Below, piece after piece: positions 8,102-16,828 of a stretch of DNA of 38,995 bases (positions are counted from its first letter, which is position 1; every line of letters starts with the position of its first letter). A model generated the notes under the pieces. That model ran no database searches, had not been told where the DNA came from, and worked only from the letters and a program-made list of their open reading frames with translations. Both the position numbers and the translations under genes were made by a program. The stretch covers positions 1-38,995 of the forward strand of contig NZ_LIQZ01000039.1 in NCBI RefSeq assembly GCF_001418655.1, given 5' to 3'. The stretch comes from Streptomyces phaeochromogenes (GTDB lineage Bacteria > Actinomycetota > Actinomycetes > Streptomycetales > Streptomycetaceae).

Positions 8102-9409
8102 ATGCCTTCCGCAAGTACCGGGGCGTCCACGATCGTGGGCGCCTCCGCAGCCACCACCGTTCGCACCGAAGCCGCTCCCCTCGACGTCGTTCCCGTCGAT
8201 TCCCGTATGACCCCCGGCGGGCCCGGCTACCGCCGGATGAGCCTCGCGCTCTTCCTCGCGGGTGTCGCGACCTTCGCGCTCCTCTACTCCACCCAGGCCC
8301 TGCTGCCGCTGATCTCCGGCGACTTCGGGGTCACGGCGAGCACGGCGAGCTGGACGGTGTCGGCGGCGACCGGCGCGCTGGCGCTGTTCGTCCTGCCGCT
8401 GAGCGCGCTCTCGGAGCGGTTCGGCCGGCGTACGTTGATGACGGCGTCCCTGGCGATCGCGGTGTCCGTCGGACTGCTGGTGCCCTTCGCCCCGTCGGTC
8501 GGCTGGCTGGTCGCGCTGCGGGCGGTGCAGGGTGCGGCGCTGGCCGGGCTGCCGGTCTCGGCGATGGCCTACCTGGCGGAGGAAGTACGGCCGAAGGCGC
8601 TGATCACCGCGATCGGTCTGTTCGTCGCGGGCAACAGCGTCGGCGGGATGAGCGGCCGGGTCATCACCGGCTGGGTCGCGCAGGAGTGGGGCTGGCGGGT
8701 CGCCGTCGGGGTCATCGGGCTGATCGCGGTGGGCTGCGCGGTGGCCTTCCGGCTGCTGCTCCCGGCGCCGAAGCACTTCAAGGCCGGTTCGCTGCGGCCC
8801 GCGGTGCTGGCCCGCACGGTCCGCGGTCACCTCGCGAACCCGCTGCTGCGCAGGCTGTACGCGATCGGCGCGCTGTTCATGACGGTGTTCGGCGCCGTCT
8901 ACACGGTGATCGGCTACCGCCTCACGGAGGCTCCGTTCTCGCTGCCGCAGGGCATCATCGGCTCGATCTTCCTCGTCTATCTCGTCGGCACGGTCTCGGC
9001 TTCGACCGCCGGGAAGCTGGTGGGACGGCTCGGCCGGCGCGGCGCGCTGTATCTGGCGGGCGGTACGACGACGGCGGGTCTGCTGGTCTCGCTGGCCGAC
9101 TCCCTGCCGCTGATCCTGCTCGGCCTGGTCCTGATCACCGCGGGCTTCTTCGCGGGGCACGCGGTCGCCTCCTCCTCGGTCAGTCACACCGCCAAGGAGG
9201 GGCGCGCGCAGGCCTCCGCCCTCTACCAGTCCGCCTACTACCTGGGCTCCAGCGCGGGCGGCACGCTCGGCGCGGTCGCCTTCCACGCCGGCGGCTGGGC
9301 CGGGACGGTGGCGCTCGGTCTGCTGGCGGTGATCGGGGTCGTGACGATCACGGTGGTCGGGTCGCACGCGGCCAGGACGCAGCGGCGGCTGGTGGCCGTG
9401 CAGCACTGA
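8102..9409 (+). CDS. MFS transporter, YnfM-like
   Basis: A 435-residue major facilitator superfamily permease with about 12 hydrophobic segments after a 35-40 residue soluble N-terminus. The loop motif between segments 2 and 3 appears as LSERFGRRTLM, and a matching LVGRLGRRGALY is present in the second half. The sequence resembles the YnfM/arabinose-polymer exporter-type MFS group often paired with a LysR regulator. The divergent LysR gene probably controls it. Followed by a strong terminator at 9439-9475. Substrate not predictable. Confidence 0.9.
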   Translation: MPSASTGASTIVGASAATTVRTEAAPLDVVPVDSRMTPGGPGYRRMSLALFLAGVATFALLYSTQALLPLISGDFGVTASTASWTVSAATGALALFVLPLSALSERFGRRTLMTASLAIAVSVGLLVPFAPSVGWLVALRAVQGAALAGLPVSAMAYLAEEVRPKALITAIGLFVAGNSVGGMSGRVITGWVAQEWGWRVAVGVIGLIAVGCAVAFRLLLPAPKHFKAGSLRPAVLARTVRGHLANPLLRRLYAIGALFMTVFGAVYTVIGYRLTEAPFSLPQGIIGSIFLVYLVGTVSASTAGKLVGRLGRRGALYLAGGTTTAGLLVSLADSLPLILLGLVLITAGFFAGHAVASSSVSHTAKEGRAQASALYQSAYYLGSSAGGTLGAVAFHAGGWAGTVALGLLAVIGVVTITVVGSHAARTQRRLVAVQH

Positions 9410-9438
9410 GGCACGGCGGGTCGCCTTTCGAACGTACG

Positions 9439-9475
9439 GGTGCAGGTCGGGACATTAACTGTCCTGACCTGCACC
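9439..9475 (+). terminator. Terminator of the MFS gene
   Basis: Sixteen-pair stem (GGTGCAGGTCGGGACA with TGTCCTGACCTGCACC, one G-T pair) and a five-base loop TTAAC, followed by TTTTG. A textbook intrinsic terminator 30 bases after the MFS stop. Confidence 0.92.
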
Positions 9476-9585
9476 TTTTGTATCTCGGGGGGCCATTGTC
9501 AGTGGGCTGCGGTAGCTTCCGAAGTGCCGGCATCGCAAAGAGGCGGTGAAGGTGACGACGAACATGCCACAGGGGTGGGTTGGCC

Positions 9586-10593
9586 ATGAGCGACGGAACG
9601 GCGACGGCGGAGGACCTCGACGTCCGGCTTGAGAAGCACCGGGTCGAGCTGACGGGGTACTGCTACCGCATGCTCGGCTCGTCCTTCGAGGCGGAGGACG
9701 CGGTCCAGGACACGCTCGTGCGCGCCTGGAGGAGCTACGACAAGTTCGAGGGCCGCTCCTCGATGCGCTCGTGGCTGTACCGGATCGCGACGAACGTATG
9801 CCTGGACATGCTGTCGGCGGGGAACAAGCGGGCCCGCCCCATGGACCTGACGGACTCGACACCGCTCACACAGGCGGCGCTGAATCCGCGCCCCGACCAC
9901 ACCTGGCTGGAGCCGATGCCGGACGCGCGCATACTGCCCGTCGTCGAGGACCCGGCCGAGGCCGCCGTCGCCAAGGAGTCGGTGCGCCTCGCCTTCATGG
10001 CCACCCTGCAGCAACTGCCGCCCAAACAGCGGGCCGTGCTCATCCTGCGCGAGGTGCTGGCCTGGAAAGCGAGCGAGGTCGCCGAGCTGCTCGGCACGAG
10101 CGTCCCCTCGGTCAACAGCGCGCTCCAGCGGGCCCGTGCGACGCTCGCCGAGAGCGACGGCGCCGCGGCCCGTGCCGCCACCTCCGACCCGCTCGACGAG
10201 GAGCAGCAGAAGCTCCTGGAGCGCTATGTGGCGGCCTTCGAGGGGTACGACATGACGGCCCTCACGGCTCTCCTGCACGAGGACGCCGTGATGACGATGC
10301 CGCCGTTCGACCTGTGGCTGTCCGGCCCCGAGGACATCACGGGCTTCATGACGACCCTCGGCGCGCCCTGTGCGAACTCGCATCTGGTGCCGGTCGCGGT
10401 GAACGGCCTGCCGGGCTTCGCCCAGTACAAGCCGGACCCGGAGACGGGCGGTTACACGGCGTGGGCCGTGCAGGTCCTGGAGACGTCAGAGGGCCGGATC
10501 ACCGGGTTCCACTGCTTCCTCGACACGAAGAGGTGGTTCCCGCTGTTCGGGCTGCCCCTCAACCTCGAAGGGGATGCCGACAAGACCGAGTAG
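9586..10593 (+). CDS. ECF sigma factor with SnoaL-like C-terminal domain
   Basis: A 335-residue ECF sigma factor of the SigG/SigX5-like type. Region 2 spans about residues 15-80 (CYRMLGSSFEAEDAVQDTL, SMRSWLYRIATN), region 4 about 135-190 (LQQLPPKQRAVLILRE, then AWKASEVAELLGTS), and a SnoaL/NTF2-like domain fills the last 130 residues (LLERYVAAFEGYDMTALTAL). In such sigma factors the C-terminal domain substitutes for an anti-sigma factor as an on-board control module; no anti-sigma gene is next to it. The ATG at 9586 has AGGGGTGGG upstream. Its last 108 bases overlap a STAS-domain gene on the opposite strand. Confidence 0.92.
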   Translation: MSDGTATAEDLDVRLEKHRVELTGYCYRMLGSSFEAEDAVQDTLVRAWRSYDKFEGRSSMRSWLYRIATNVCLDMLSAGNKRARPMDLTDSTPLTQAALNPRPDHTWLEPMPDARILPVVEDPAEAAVAKESVRLAFMATLQQLPPKQRAVLILREVLAWKASEVAELLGTSVPSVNSALQRARATLAESDGAAARAATSDPLDEEQQKLLERYVAAFEGYDMTALTALLHEDAVMTMPPFDLWLSGPEDITGFMTTLGAPCANSHLVPVAVNGLPGFAQYKPDPETGGYTAWAVQVLETSEGRITGFHCFLDTKRWFPLFGLPLNLEGDADKTE

Positions 10594-10872
10594 CGCACGC
10601 AGAGCGGGGTCCGGGTCGCGCAGTCTGATCCGTCCCCCGGCACGACGGGCGGCGAGCTGCATCCTGGCGAGCGCGTCGACGGTGGTCAGACCTGGTGGTC
10701 CGAGACCGGCGACGTCGCAGACCAGGACGCCGGCTCTGCTGCTTTCGAGCCGTGCGCGCACGTCGTCGCAGAGCCTCGGCACCTCGTCTCGGGTGACGGG
10801 GCCGGGCAGTACGAGTACAGCAGGTGTCATGGCGTCCACGTGCGGTAGACCGGCGGGCGGCGCGGAACTCAT
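10486..10872 (-). CDS. STAS-domain protein overlapping the sigma factor gene
   Basis: About 128 residues with a STAS fold (sulfate transporter/anti-sigma antagonist): AVLVLPGPVTRDEVPRLCDD, then VLVCDVAGLGPPGLTTVDAL, then RMQLAARRAGGRIRLRDPD. The segment before TTVDAL corresponds to the loop where SpoIIAA-type proteins carry a phosphorylatable Ser; here Thr residues are available. The start is the ATG at 10872, but an internal ATG (MTPAVLVLPG) is also possible. The last 36 codons (ending VEEAVEPGDPAL) lie antisense inside the sigma factor gene. I recall Streptomyces homologues with similar tails, suggesting the overlap is old. Confidence 0.78.
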   Translation of the reverse strand: MSSAPPAGLPHVDAMTPAVLVLPGPVTRDEVPRLCDDVRARLESSRAGVLVCDVAGLGPPGLTTVDALARMQLAARRAGGRIRLRDPDPALRALLGLVGIPFEVEGQPEQREPPLRVEEAVEPGDPAL

Positions 10873-11062
10873 CGCTGCGTGCTCACCGAGCACGAAGTTC
10901 AGGTAGCGCAAGGTCACATTGACCTGGGCATGGCCTACCCAAGAGGGTTCGGTGTATGCCCCACGAATTGGCGCCCCTCCGCCTGCCCGCGCTGCTCCCC
11001 GACCGAATACGCGACCGCCTCCGCGCAGCCCCCGGCCACCCCCGGGAGCCCGGGGAGGTGCC

Positions 11063-11983
11063 GTGCAGGGGGTGCTGAACGGCTTCGCGGTGATTGCCGT
11101 CGTCATCGGCGTCGGCTATCTGATCGGCCGCCGCGGCTATCTCGGGGACAACGGCCGGGAGGTGCTGACCAAGCTCGCGTTCCACGTGGCCACCCCCGCG
11201 CTCCTGTTCACCACACTCGCGCAGGCCGACCTGTCGGTGATCCTCTCCGACCGGCTGCTGGTGACGGCGATCAGTACGTTCGCGGTGGCCGGGGTGTTCG
11301 TCGCGGTCGGTGGCGCCCGCCGCTGGGGCGTGGGCCGTACGACGATCGGCGCCCTGTGCTCCAGTTACGTCAACGCGGGCAATCTCGGCATCCCGATCGC
11401 GGTGTACGTGCTGGGCGACGCCTCACTCGTGGCCCCCGTGCTCCTCTTCCAGCAGATCGTGATGACCCCGGTGGCCCTGACGGTCCTCGACCTCTCCGGC
11501 CCGGGCGAGAAGACCTCCCTGTGGCGGCGGGTGACCACTCCCATCCGCAACCCGGTCGGCATCGGCTCCCTGTCCGGCGTAGCCGTCTCGGCATCGGGCC
11601 TGACGGTCCCGGCCCCGGTCCTGGACCCGCTCACCCTGATCGGCAACATGTCCGTCCCGGCCGTCCTCCTGGCCTTCGGCATCTCCCTCTGCGGCAGCAC
11701 CATGCCGGGCCGCGGCCCCGACCGAGCCCCTGTCCTTCTCTCGGTAGCCCTGAAGTCGGTGGGCCAGCCCCTGGCAGCCTGGGCCCTGGCGGCAGGAGTC
11801 TTCGGCCTGCGAGGCGCCCCGCTCCTCGACGTGGTGGTCACCTCGGCCCTACCGGCCGCCCAGAACCTCTTCACGTACGCGTCCCGCTACCGGGTCGGCG
11901 AGGTACTGGCCCGCGAGTCGATCCTGTTGTCGACGATGGCGGCGGTGCCGGTGCTCGTGGTGGTGGCGGCCGTGCTCGGGTGA
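11063..11983 (+). CDS. AEC-family (auxin efflux carrier-like) transporter
   Basis: A 306-residue membrane protein with about ten hydrophobic segments. Features of the AEC family are visible: FAVIAVVIGVGYLIGRRG at the N-terminus, SSYVNAGNLGIPIAVYVLGD in the first bundle, and PAAQNLFTYASRY in the last third. Bacterial members export or import small organic acids such as malate or malonate; substrate cannot be told from sequence. The GTG start at 11063 is preceded by GGGGAGG. It is divergent from the STAS gene (190-base gap) and its stop is one base away from that of the convergent Uma2 gene. Confidence 0.88.
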   Translation: MQGVLNGFAVIAVVIGVGYLIGRRGYLGDNGREVLTKLAFHVATPALLFTTLAQADLSVILSDRLLVTAISTFAVAGVFVAVGGARRWGVGRTTIGALCSSYVNAGNLGIPIAVYVLGDASLVAPVLLFQQIVMTPVALTVLDLSGPGEKTSLWRRVTTPIRNPVGIGSLSGVAVSASGLTVPAPVLDPLTLIGNMSVPAVLLAFGISLCGSTMPGRGPDRAPVLLSVALKSVGQPLAAWALAAGVFGLRGAPLLDVVVTSALPAAQNLFTYASRYRVGEVLARESILLSTMAAVPVLVVVAAVLG

Positions 11984-11984
11984 T

Positions 11985-12560
11985 TCAGCGTTCGGGGAAG
12001 TCGCTGGTGTCGATGGCGAGGTCGAAGGGGGCGGGCAACTTGATGGTCTCCCCGAACTTGGCGATGCTCAGGGGGCGGTAGACGTCACCCTTCGGTTCTC
12101 CGTAAAGCGTCGCGGTGGGGCCGTCGGGCGCCCAGCGGTCGACAAGGAGGTACAGAGGGATGCCTGCGGTGGCGTATGCGGCGGGCTTGCTGATGCGGTC
12201 GTGGCGGGCGTTGGACTTGGAGGTGACCTCGACGACGAGTTCGGCGAGGGCAGCCGGAATGTGGGTGTCCGATTCGGCGTCCTCCCGCACAGGGGCCACC
12301 ACGATGTCCGGGGTGAGCATGCCCAGGCGCGACGGCACTGCGATAGCCAGTGTCTGAAAGACTCCCCAGTCCTCAGGGATCACTGAGTAGAGGCGACGCT
12401 GGATTCGTTCTGCGATCACGTTGTGGCGGTACGCCGGAGCAGGTGACACGGTGATGATCCCCTCAATGATCTCCACCTTGCTGCCCTCAGGCCCTTCCAT
12501 CTCCTCCCAGAACCGGACGAGGTCGTCCCAGCTCTGCTCGGGGTCCTGGCCGACGCTCAT
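11985..12560 (-). CDS. Uma2-family protein (DUF820, PD-(D/E)XK fold)
   Basis: A 191-residue Uma2 protein: KVEIIEGIITVSPAPAYRHN, then TPDIVV and ELVVEVTSKSNARHD, which hold the Asp and Glu of a PD-(D/E)XK-like nuclease core, followed by KPAAYATAGIPLYLLVD. Streptomyces genomes carry many copies of this family and their function is not established; nuclease activity is inferred from fold only. The ATG at 12560 has GGAGA upstream; an ATG 12 bases earlier lacks this. No toxin or antitoxin partner is adjacent. Confidence 0.87.
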   Translation of the reverse strand: MSVGQDPEQSWDDLVRFWEEMEGPEGSKVEIIEGIITVSPAPAYRHNVIAERIQRRLYSVIPEDWGVFQTLAIAVPSRLGMLTPDIVVAPVREDAESDTHIPAALAELVVEVTSKSNARHDRISKPAAYATAGIPLYLLVDRWAPDGPTATLYGEPKGDVYRPLSIAKFGETIKLPAPFDLAIDTSDFPER

Positions 12561-12599
12561 GGCGGTCTCCATTCGTTGCGTCACCGAGTCCAGCATGCC

Positions 12600-12633
12600 G
12601 AACGGGACCGGTGCAGGTCCACCGATCCCGTTC
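12600..12633 (-). terminator. Hairpin terminator after deoA
   Basis: Fourteen-base arms GAACGGGACCGGTG / CACCGATCCCGTTC (one mismatch) with a six-base loop, located between the deoA stop and the Uma2 start. There is no U-run, which is common for Streptomyces terminators. Confidence 0.7.
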
Positions 12634-12655
12634 ACCCGTACGAGAGAACTCCAGG

Positions 12656-13948
12656 TCAGGCAATACGTTCCAGTACCACCGGCGTCGCCGTGAAGGCCGT
12701 GCCCGGTGCCGCCACGTCGTACGAACCCTCGACGGCCGCCAGCGCGTACTCGAAGCGCTCCGGGGTGTCCGTGTGGAGGGTGAGGAGGGGCTGGCCCTCC
12801 GTCACCGTGTCGCCCGGCTTGGCGTGCATCTCGACGCCTGCCGCCGCCTGGACCGGGTCCTCCTTGCGGGCGCGGCCCGCGCCGAGGCGCCAGGCGGCGA
12901 TGCCGATGTCGTAGGCGTCCAGGCGGGTCAGTACGCCCGAGGACGGGGCCTTGACCACGTGCTGCTCACGGGAGGTGGGCAACTCGGCGTCCGGGTCGCC
13001 GCCCTGGGCCGCGATCATGCGGCGCCAGGCGTCCATCGCCGAGCCGTCGGCCAGGGCCTTCGCGGGGTCGGCGTCCTTCACGCCCGCCGCGTCGAGCATC
13101 TCGCGGGCGAGGGCGAGGGTCAGTTCGACGACGTCCGCGGGGCCGCCGCCGGCCAGGACCTCGACCGACTCGCGGACTTCGAGGGCGTTGCCCGCCGTCA
13201 GGCCCAGCGGGGTCGACATGTCCGTGAGGAGCGCGACCGTCTTCACGCCGTGGTCCGTACCCAACCCGACCATCGTGGAGGCCAGTTCGCGGGCGTCCTC
13301 GATCGTCTTCATGAAGGCGCCCGTGCCCACCTTCACGTCCAGGACGAGCGAGCCCGTTCCCTCCGCGATCTTCTTCGACATGATGGAGGAGGCGATCAGG
13401 GGGATCGCCTCCACCGTGCCCGTGACGTCCCGGAGCGCGTACAGCTTCTTGTCCGCCGGGGCCAGGCCGTCGCCCGCCGCGCAGATGACCGCGCCGACCT
13501 CGTCGAGTACGGAGAGCATCTCCTCGTTCGAGAGCAGGGCGCGCCAGCCCGGGATCGACTCCAGCTTGTCGAGGGTGCCGCCGGTGTGGCCGAGGCCCCG
13601 GCCCGACAGCTGCGGGACCGCCGCGCCGCAGGCCGCGACGAGCGGGGCCAGCGGGAGGGTGATCTTGTCGCCGACGCCGCCCGTGGAGTGCTTGTCGGCG
13701 GTCGGGCGGGACAGGGACGAGAAGTCCATGCGCTCGCCGGAGGCGATCATCGCGGCCGTCCAGCGGGCGATCTCGCCGCGGTTCATGCCGTTGAGCAGGA
13801 TCGCCATGTTCAGGGCGGCCATCTGGTAGTCGGCGACCTCGCCGCGCGTGTACGCGTCGATGACCCAGTCGATCTGCTCGTCGCTCAGCTCGCCGCGGTC
13901 GCGCTTGGTGCGGATGACGGAGATGGCATCCATCGACAACAAAGCCAT
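12656..13948 (-). CDS. deoA: Thymidine phosphorylase
   Basis: Phosphorolysis of thymidine or deoxyuridine to the base and deoxyribose-1-phosphate in pyrimidine salvage. The 430-residue length matches bacterial DeoA. Recognisable features: DAISVIRTKRDRGELSDEQI at the N-terminus, the phosphate-binding/signature stretch KHSTGGVGDK, SGRGLGHTGGTLDK, the SIMSKKIAEG segment and VKVGTGAFM. The ATG at 13948 has GGAAGGAAAGG upstream; an ATG five codons later is also possible. It is the last gene of the nucleoside block, 74 bases after cdd, with a strong hairpin in the gap that may reduce read-through. Confidence 0.96.
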   Translation of the reverse strand: MALLSMDAISVIRTKRDRGELSDEQIDWVIDAYTRGEVADYQMAALNMAILLNGMNRGEIARWTAAMIASGERMDFSSLSRPTADKHSTGGVGDKITLPLAPLVAACGAAVPQLSGRGLGHTGGTLDKLESIPGWRALLSNEEMLSVLDEVGAVICAAGDGLAPADKKLYALRDVTGTVEAIPLIASSIMSKKIAEGTGSLVLDVKVGTGAFMKTIEDARELASTMVGLGTDHGVKTVALLTDMSTPLGLTAGNALEVRESVEVLAGGGPADVVELTLALAREMLDAAGVKDADPAKALADGSAMDAWRRMIAAQGGDPDAELPTSREQHVVKAPSSGVLTRLDAYDIGIAAWRLGAGRARKEDPVQAAAGVEMHAKPGDTVTEGQPLLTLHTDTPERFEYALAAVEGSYDVAAPGTAFTATPVVLERIA

Positions 13949-13971
13949 GGCCTTTCCTTCCGAAGTGCAGC

Positions 13972-14013
13972 GGCCCCTCCCGGTGCCCTGGAGGCACGCG
14001 ACGCGGAGGGGCC
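13972..14013 (-). terminator. Hairpin between cdd and deoA
   Basis: Nine-bp stem GGCCCCTCC / GGAGGGGCC plus inner GTGCC/GGCAC pairing. It has no U-run and lies inside an apparent operon, so it may be a partial terminator or an RNA-stability element between cdd and deoA. Confidence 0.6.
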
Positions 14014-14022
14014 GACAGTGAA

Positions 14023-14439
14023 TTACTTGCGGAGGTGCCCCGGCCCGAAGGCCTGCGGAAGCATCTCCGAGAGCGGCAGGATCCCGGCCGGCGTCTCCAT
14101 GATCAGATCGGGGCCGCCGAACTCGTACAGCAGCTGGCGGCAGCGGCCGCACGGGACCAGGATCTCGCCGCGGCCGTCCACGCAGGTGAAGTGCGTGAGC
14201 CGGCCGCCCCCGGTGTTGTGGAGCTGCGCGACCAGTCCGCACTCGGCGCACAGCCCGAGCCCGTACGAGGCGTTCTCGACGTTGCACCCGGAGATCACCC
14301 GGCCGTCGTCGACCAGGGCCGCGACACCGACCGGGAAGCCCGAGTACGGGGCGTACGCACGGGACATGGCCTCGCGGGCCACCTCCCGCAGGGACTCCCA
14401 GTCGACCTCGGGCCCGGACCCGGTTTCGGCGGACGTCAC
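14023..14439 (-). CDS. cdd: Cytidine deaminase
   Basis: Deaminates cytidine or deoxycytidine to uridine forms; 138 residues, the size of the small tetrameric class. Zinc site: Cys64 with catalytic Glu66 in CAEC and Cys97/Cys100 in VPCGRC, the three-Cys pattern. The substrate motif NVENASYG is intact. GTG start at 14439 overlaps the stop of the upstream permease gene by four bases, so it is coupled to the ABC transporter. This ties uptake directly to catabolism. Confidence 0.95.
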   Translation of the reverse strand: MTSAETGSGPEVDWESLREVAREAMSRAYAPYSGFPVGVAALVDDGRVISGCNVENASYGLGLCAECGLVAQLHNTGGGRLTHFTCVDGRGEILVPCGRCRQLLYEFGGPDLIMETPAGILPLSEMLPQAFGPGHLRK

Positions 14440-15701
14440 TTGCCCTGCCCCCGCCGGTACGGCATGCCGTCCGCCTTCGGCATCCGCAGCCGCTGTGCGG
14501 ACAGGGAGAGGACGAGCAGCGTGATGACGTACGGCGTGGCGGAGACGACCTGGTTCGGCACCACGTCGGTGAGCGAGTACCAGGTGAACACCAGGACGCC
14601 GACGGCCAGGGTGATCACGCCGGGCACGTACCTCTTCCTGACCAGCAGCCAGACCGCGCCGATGGCCAGCAGTATGGCGCCGAGCAGCAGCAGCGCGTGG
14701 ACGTTCTCGGCGCCGCCGCGCAGGTTGAGGCTGTCGGTGTAGCCGAACAGGCCCGCGCCGAGGGCGAGTCCGCCCGGCATCCAGTTGCCGAAGATCATCG
14801 CCGCGAGACCGATGTAGCCGCGGCCACTGGTCTGCCCCTCCAGGTAGAAGGGGTTGGCGACGATGGAGAGGAAGACACCGCCGAGGCCCGCCAGGCCGCC
14901 GGAGATGATCACGGCCAGGTACTTGTACTTGTAGACGTTGACGCCGAGCGACTCGGCGGCGACCGGGTTCTCGCCGCAGGACCGCAGGCGCAGGCCGAAG
15001 GCCGTGCGCCACAGGATCCACCAGGTGGCCGGGATCAGCGCGATCGCGATCAGGGTCAGCCAGGACACGTTGGTGACCAGACCGCCGAGCAGACCGGCGA
15101 GGTCCGAGATGAAGAACCAGCCCTTGTCGTTGAGGTCGACGAGCGCGTCGGACAGCCCCGGCACCGTGAAGTTGCCGATCGACTCGACCGGCGGGGACTG
15201 CTTGGCCGAGCCGCCCTGGACGCCCTCGAAGGCGAGCGGGGCGAGGTAGCGGGTGGCGCCGAGGGCCAGGATGTTGATGGCCACACCGGAGACGATGTGG
15301 TTGACGTTGAAGGTGACCGTGACGATGGCGTGCAGCAGACCGCCGACGCAGCCGCCGATGATGCCGATGAGGATGCCGTTCCACGGTCCCCACTGGTAGC
15401 CGGCCCAGGCGCCGAACCAGGTGCCGAGGATCATCATGCCTTCGAGGCCGATGTTGACGACGCCCGCGCGCTCGGCCCACAGTCCGCCGAGACCGGCCAG
15501 GCCGATCGGGACGGCCAGTTCGAGCGCGGTCGACATCTGGCTGACGTTGGTGATGCCGTCGGCGCCGGTGATGATGCGGACGATCGAGGTCAGCGCGAGG
15601 CCGCCCGCGATGACCAGCAGAAGGACGGGGAGCGTGAGCCGGCGGCCCTTGGGCGCCGTGGGCTGCAGCGAGGGCTGGTTGAGGTCGGTCACGGTGGTCA
15701 T
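14436..15701 (-). CDS. Nucleoside-type ABC transporter permease 2
   Basis: A 421-residue inner-membrane permease of the branched-chain/nucleoside family (NupQ/YufQ-like). Typical features: AERAGVVNIGLEGMMILGTW in the first half, HIVSGVAINILALGATRYLA, and SCGENPVAAESLGVNVYKYK followed by SGGLAGLGGVFLS in the coupling region. About eight to ten membrane segments. The ATG at 15701 overlaps the stop of permease 1 by four bases (ATGA). It pairs with the permease at 15698-16828 and the ATPase at 16828-18459. Substrate (purine or pyrimidine nucleosides) is inferred from the cdd/deoA linkage and the shared operator with add. Confidence 0.93.
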   Translation of the reverse strand: MTTVTDLNQPSLQPTAPKGRRLTLPVLLLVIAGGLALTSIVRIITGADGITNVSQMSTALELAVPIGLAGLGGLWAERAGVVNIGLEGMMILGTWFGAWAGYQWGPWNGILIGIIGGCVGGLLHAIVTVTFNVNHIVSGVAINILALGATRYLAPLAFEGVQGGSAKQSPPVESIGNFTVPGLSDALVDLNDKGWFFISDLAGLLGGLVTNVSWLTLIAIALIPATWWILWRTAFGLRLRSCGENPVAAESLGVNVYKYKYLAVIISGGLAGLGGVFLSIVANPFYLEGQTSGRGYIGLAAMIFGNWMPGGLALGAGLFGYTDSLNLRGGAENVHALLLLGAILLAIGAVWLLVRKRYVPGVITLAVGVLVFTWYSLTDVVPNQVVSATPYVITLLVLSLSAQRLRMPKADGMPYRRGQGK

Positions 15702-16828
15702 CGTCCGGCCACCTCCTTCTGGGTCGAGTTGTCGGAGGTGGCGCCGAGGACGTGGCCCGCCGCGAGTTCGGCGCCGACGCGGCGCTGCTGGCGGCGCAGA
15801 CCCCACTCGCGCACGGCCTCGTACGAGACGACGACCGCGATCACGATCAGGCCCTGCATGATGACCGCGATCTCCTTGTCGTACCCGTGGAAGTCGAGCT
15901 CGGGCGAGGCCTTGTCCAGCCAGGCCCACAGGAGGGCCGCGAAGGCGATGCCCGTCGGGTTGTTGCGGCCGAGCAGTGCGATGCCGATACCGAGGAAGCC
16001 GATGCCGGTCGGGAAGTTCAGGCTGTAGGTGTGCGAGTCGCCGAGCAGGATCGGCAGGCCCGCGAGACCGGCGAGGCCGCCGGAGATCAGCATGGCGGTG
16101 AGGACCATGCGCTTGGGGTTCACACCGCTGGCCGCGGCGGCGGTCTCCGAGGCGCCGGAGGCGCGCAGGTCGAAGCCGAAGCGGGTGCGGTTGAGGACGA
16201 CCCAGTAGCCGATGCCGAGCAGGGCCGCGAGGACGACGAGTCCGTAGATCTCACCGGCGTCGCCCATGTCGAAGCCGGGGATCCAGCCGGACTCGTGCAT
16301 CTCGCCGGTGGTGTTGTTGTTGCCGACCTTGACGCCGAAGACGTTGGGCAGCCAGAAGTAGGCGATGACGGAGGTCGCGATCGCGTTCAGCATGATCGTC
16401 GCGACGACCTCGCTGACCCCTCGGGTGACCTTGAGGACACCGGCGATGCCGGACCAGAAGGCGCCGGTGAGCACGGCGGTGAGGAGCAGCAGCGGGACCT
16501 GGAGGACCGCCGGCAGGCTGGCGTGGGCGCCGACCACCGCGGCCATCATGGCGGCGAGCTGGTACTGGCCGTCCACACCGATGTTGAACAGGTTCATCCG
16601 GAAGCCGATGGCCACCGCGAGCGCCGCGATGTAGTACAGCGAGGCCTGGTTGATGATCAGGACCTGGATGTCGGAGAACGTGGCCTGCTCGAACATGATC
16701 GAGTACGGCTCGAACGGGTTCTTTCCCGAGGCGATCAGCACGACCGAGGTCAGCGCCACGGCCACGACGAGCGCGATGACCGGCCCGGCCACCGCGAGGA
16801 GCAGTCGCTCCTTGTCGAACTTCTTCAT
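15698..16828 (-). CDS. Nucleoside-type ABC transporter permease 1
   Basis: A 376-residue permease of the NupP/YufP type. Features: FRMNLFNIGVDGQYQLAAMM, GVSEVVATIMLNAIATSVIA, RASGASETAAAASGVNPKRM and SGGLAGLAGLPILLGDSH. It partners with permease 2 as the membrane heterodimer. The ATG at 16828 overlaps the stop of the ATPase gene by one base. The C-terminus is a soluble tail of about 40 residues with an Arg/Gln-rich segment. Confidence 0.93.
   Translation of the reverse strand: MKKFDKERLLLAVAGPVIALVVAVALTSVVLIASGKNPFEPYSIMFEQATFSDIQVLIINQASLYYIAALAVAIGFRMNLFNIGVDGQYQLAAMMAAVVGAHASLPAVLQVPLLLLTAVLTGAFWSGIAGVLKVTRGVSEVVATIMLNAIATSVIAYFWLPNVFGVKVGNNNTTGEMHESGWIPGFDMGDAGEIYGLVVLAALLGIGYWVVLNRTRFGFDLRASGASETAAAASGVNPKRMVLTAMLISGGLAGLAGLPILLGDSHTYSLNFPTGIGFLGIGIALLGRNNPTGIAFAALLWAWLDKASPELDFHGYDKEIAVIMQGLIVIAVVVSYEAVREWGLRRQQRRVGAELAAGHVLGATSDNSTQKEVAGR

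Noticed and set aside
8048..9406. Minus-strand 452-codon frame opposite the MFS gene
   Set aside because: Composition is Arg/Gln/Asp-rich shadow sequence, no start signal, and the MFS frame has the proper membrane segments.
11985..12560. Uma2 protein as part of a toxin-antitoxin or defence system
   Set aside because: No partner gene is adjacent; neighbours are a permease and deoA, and the family is common and scattered in Streptomyces.
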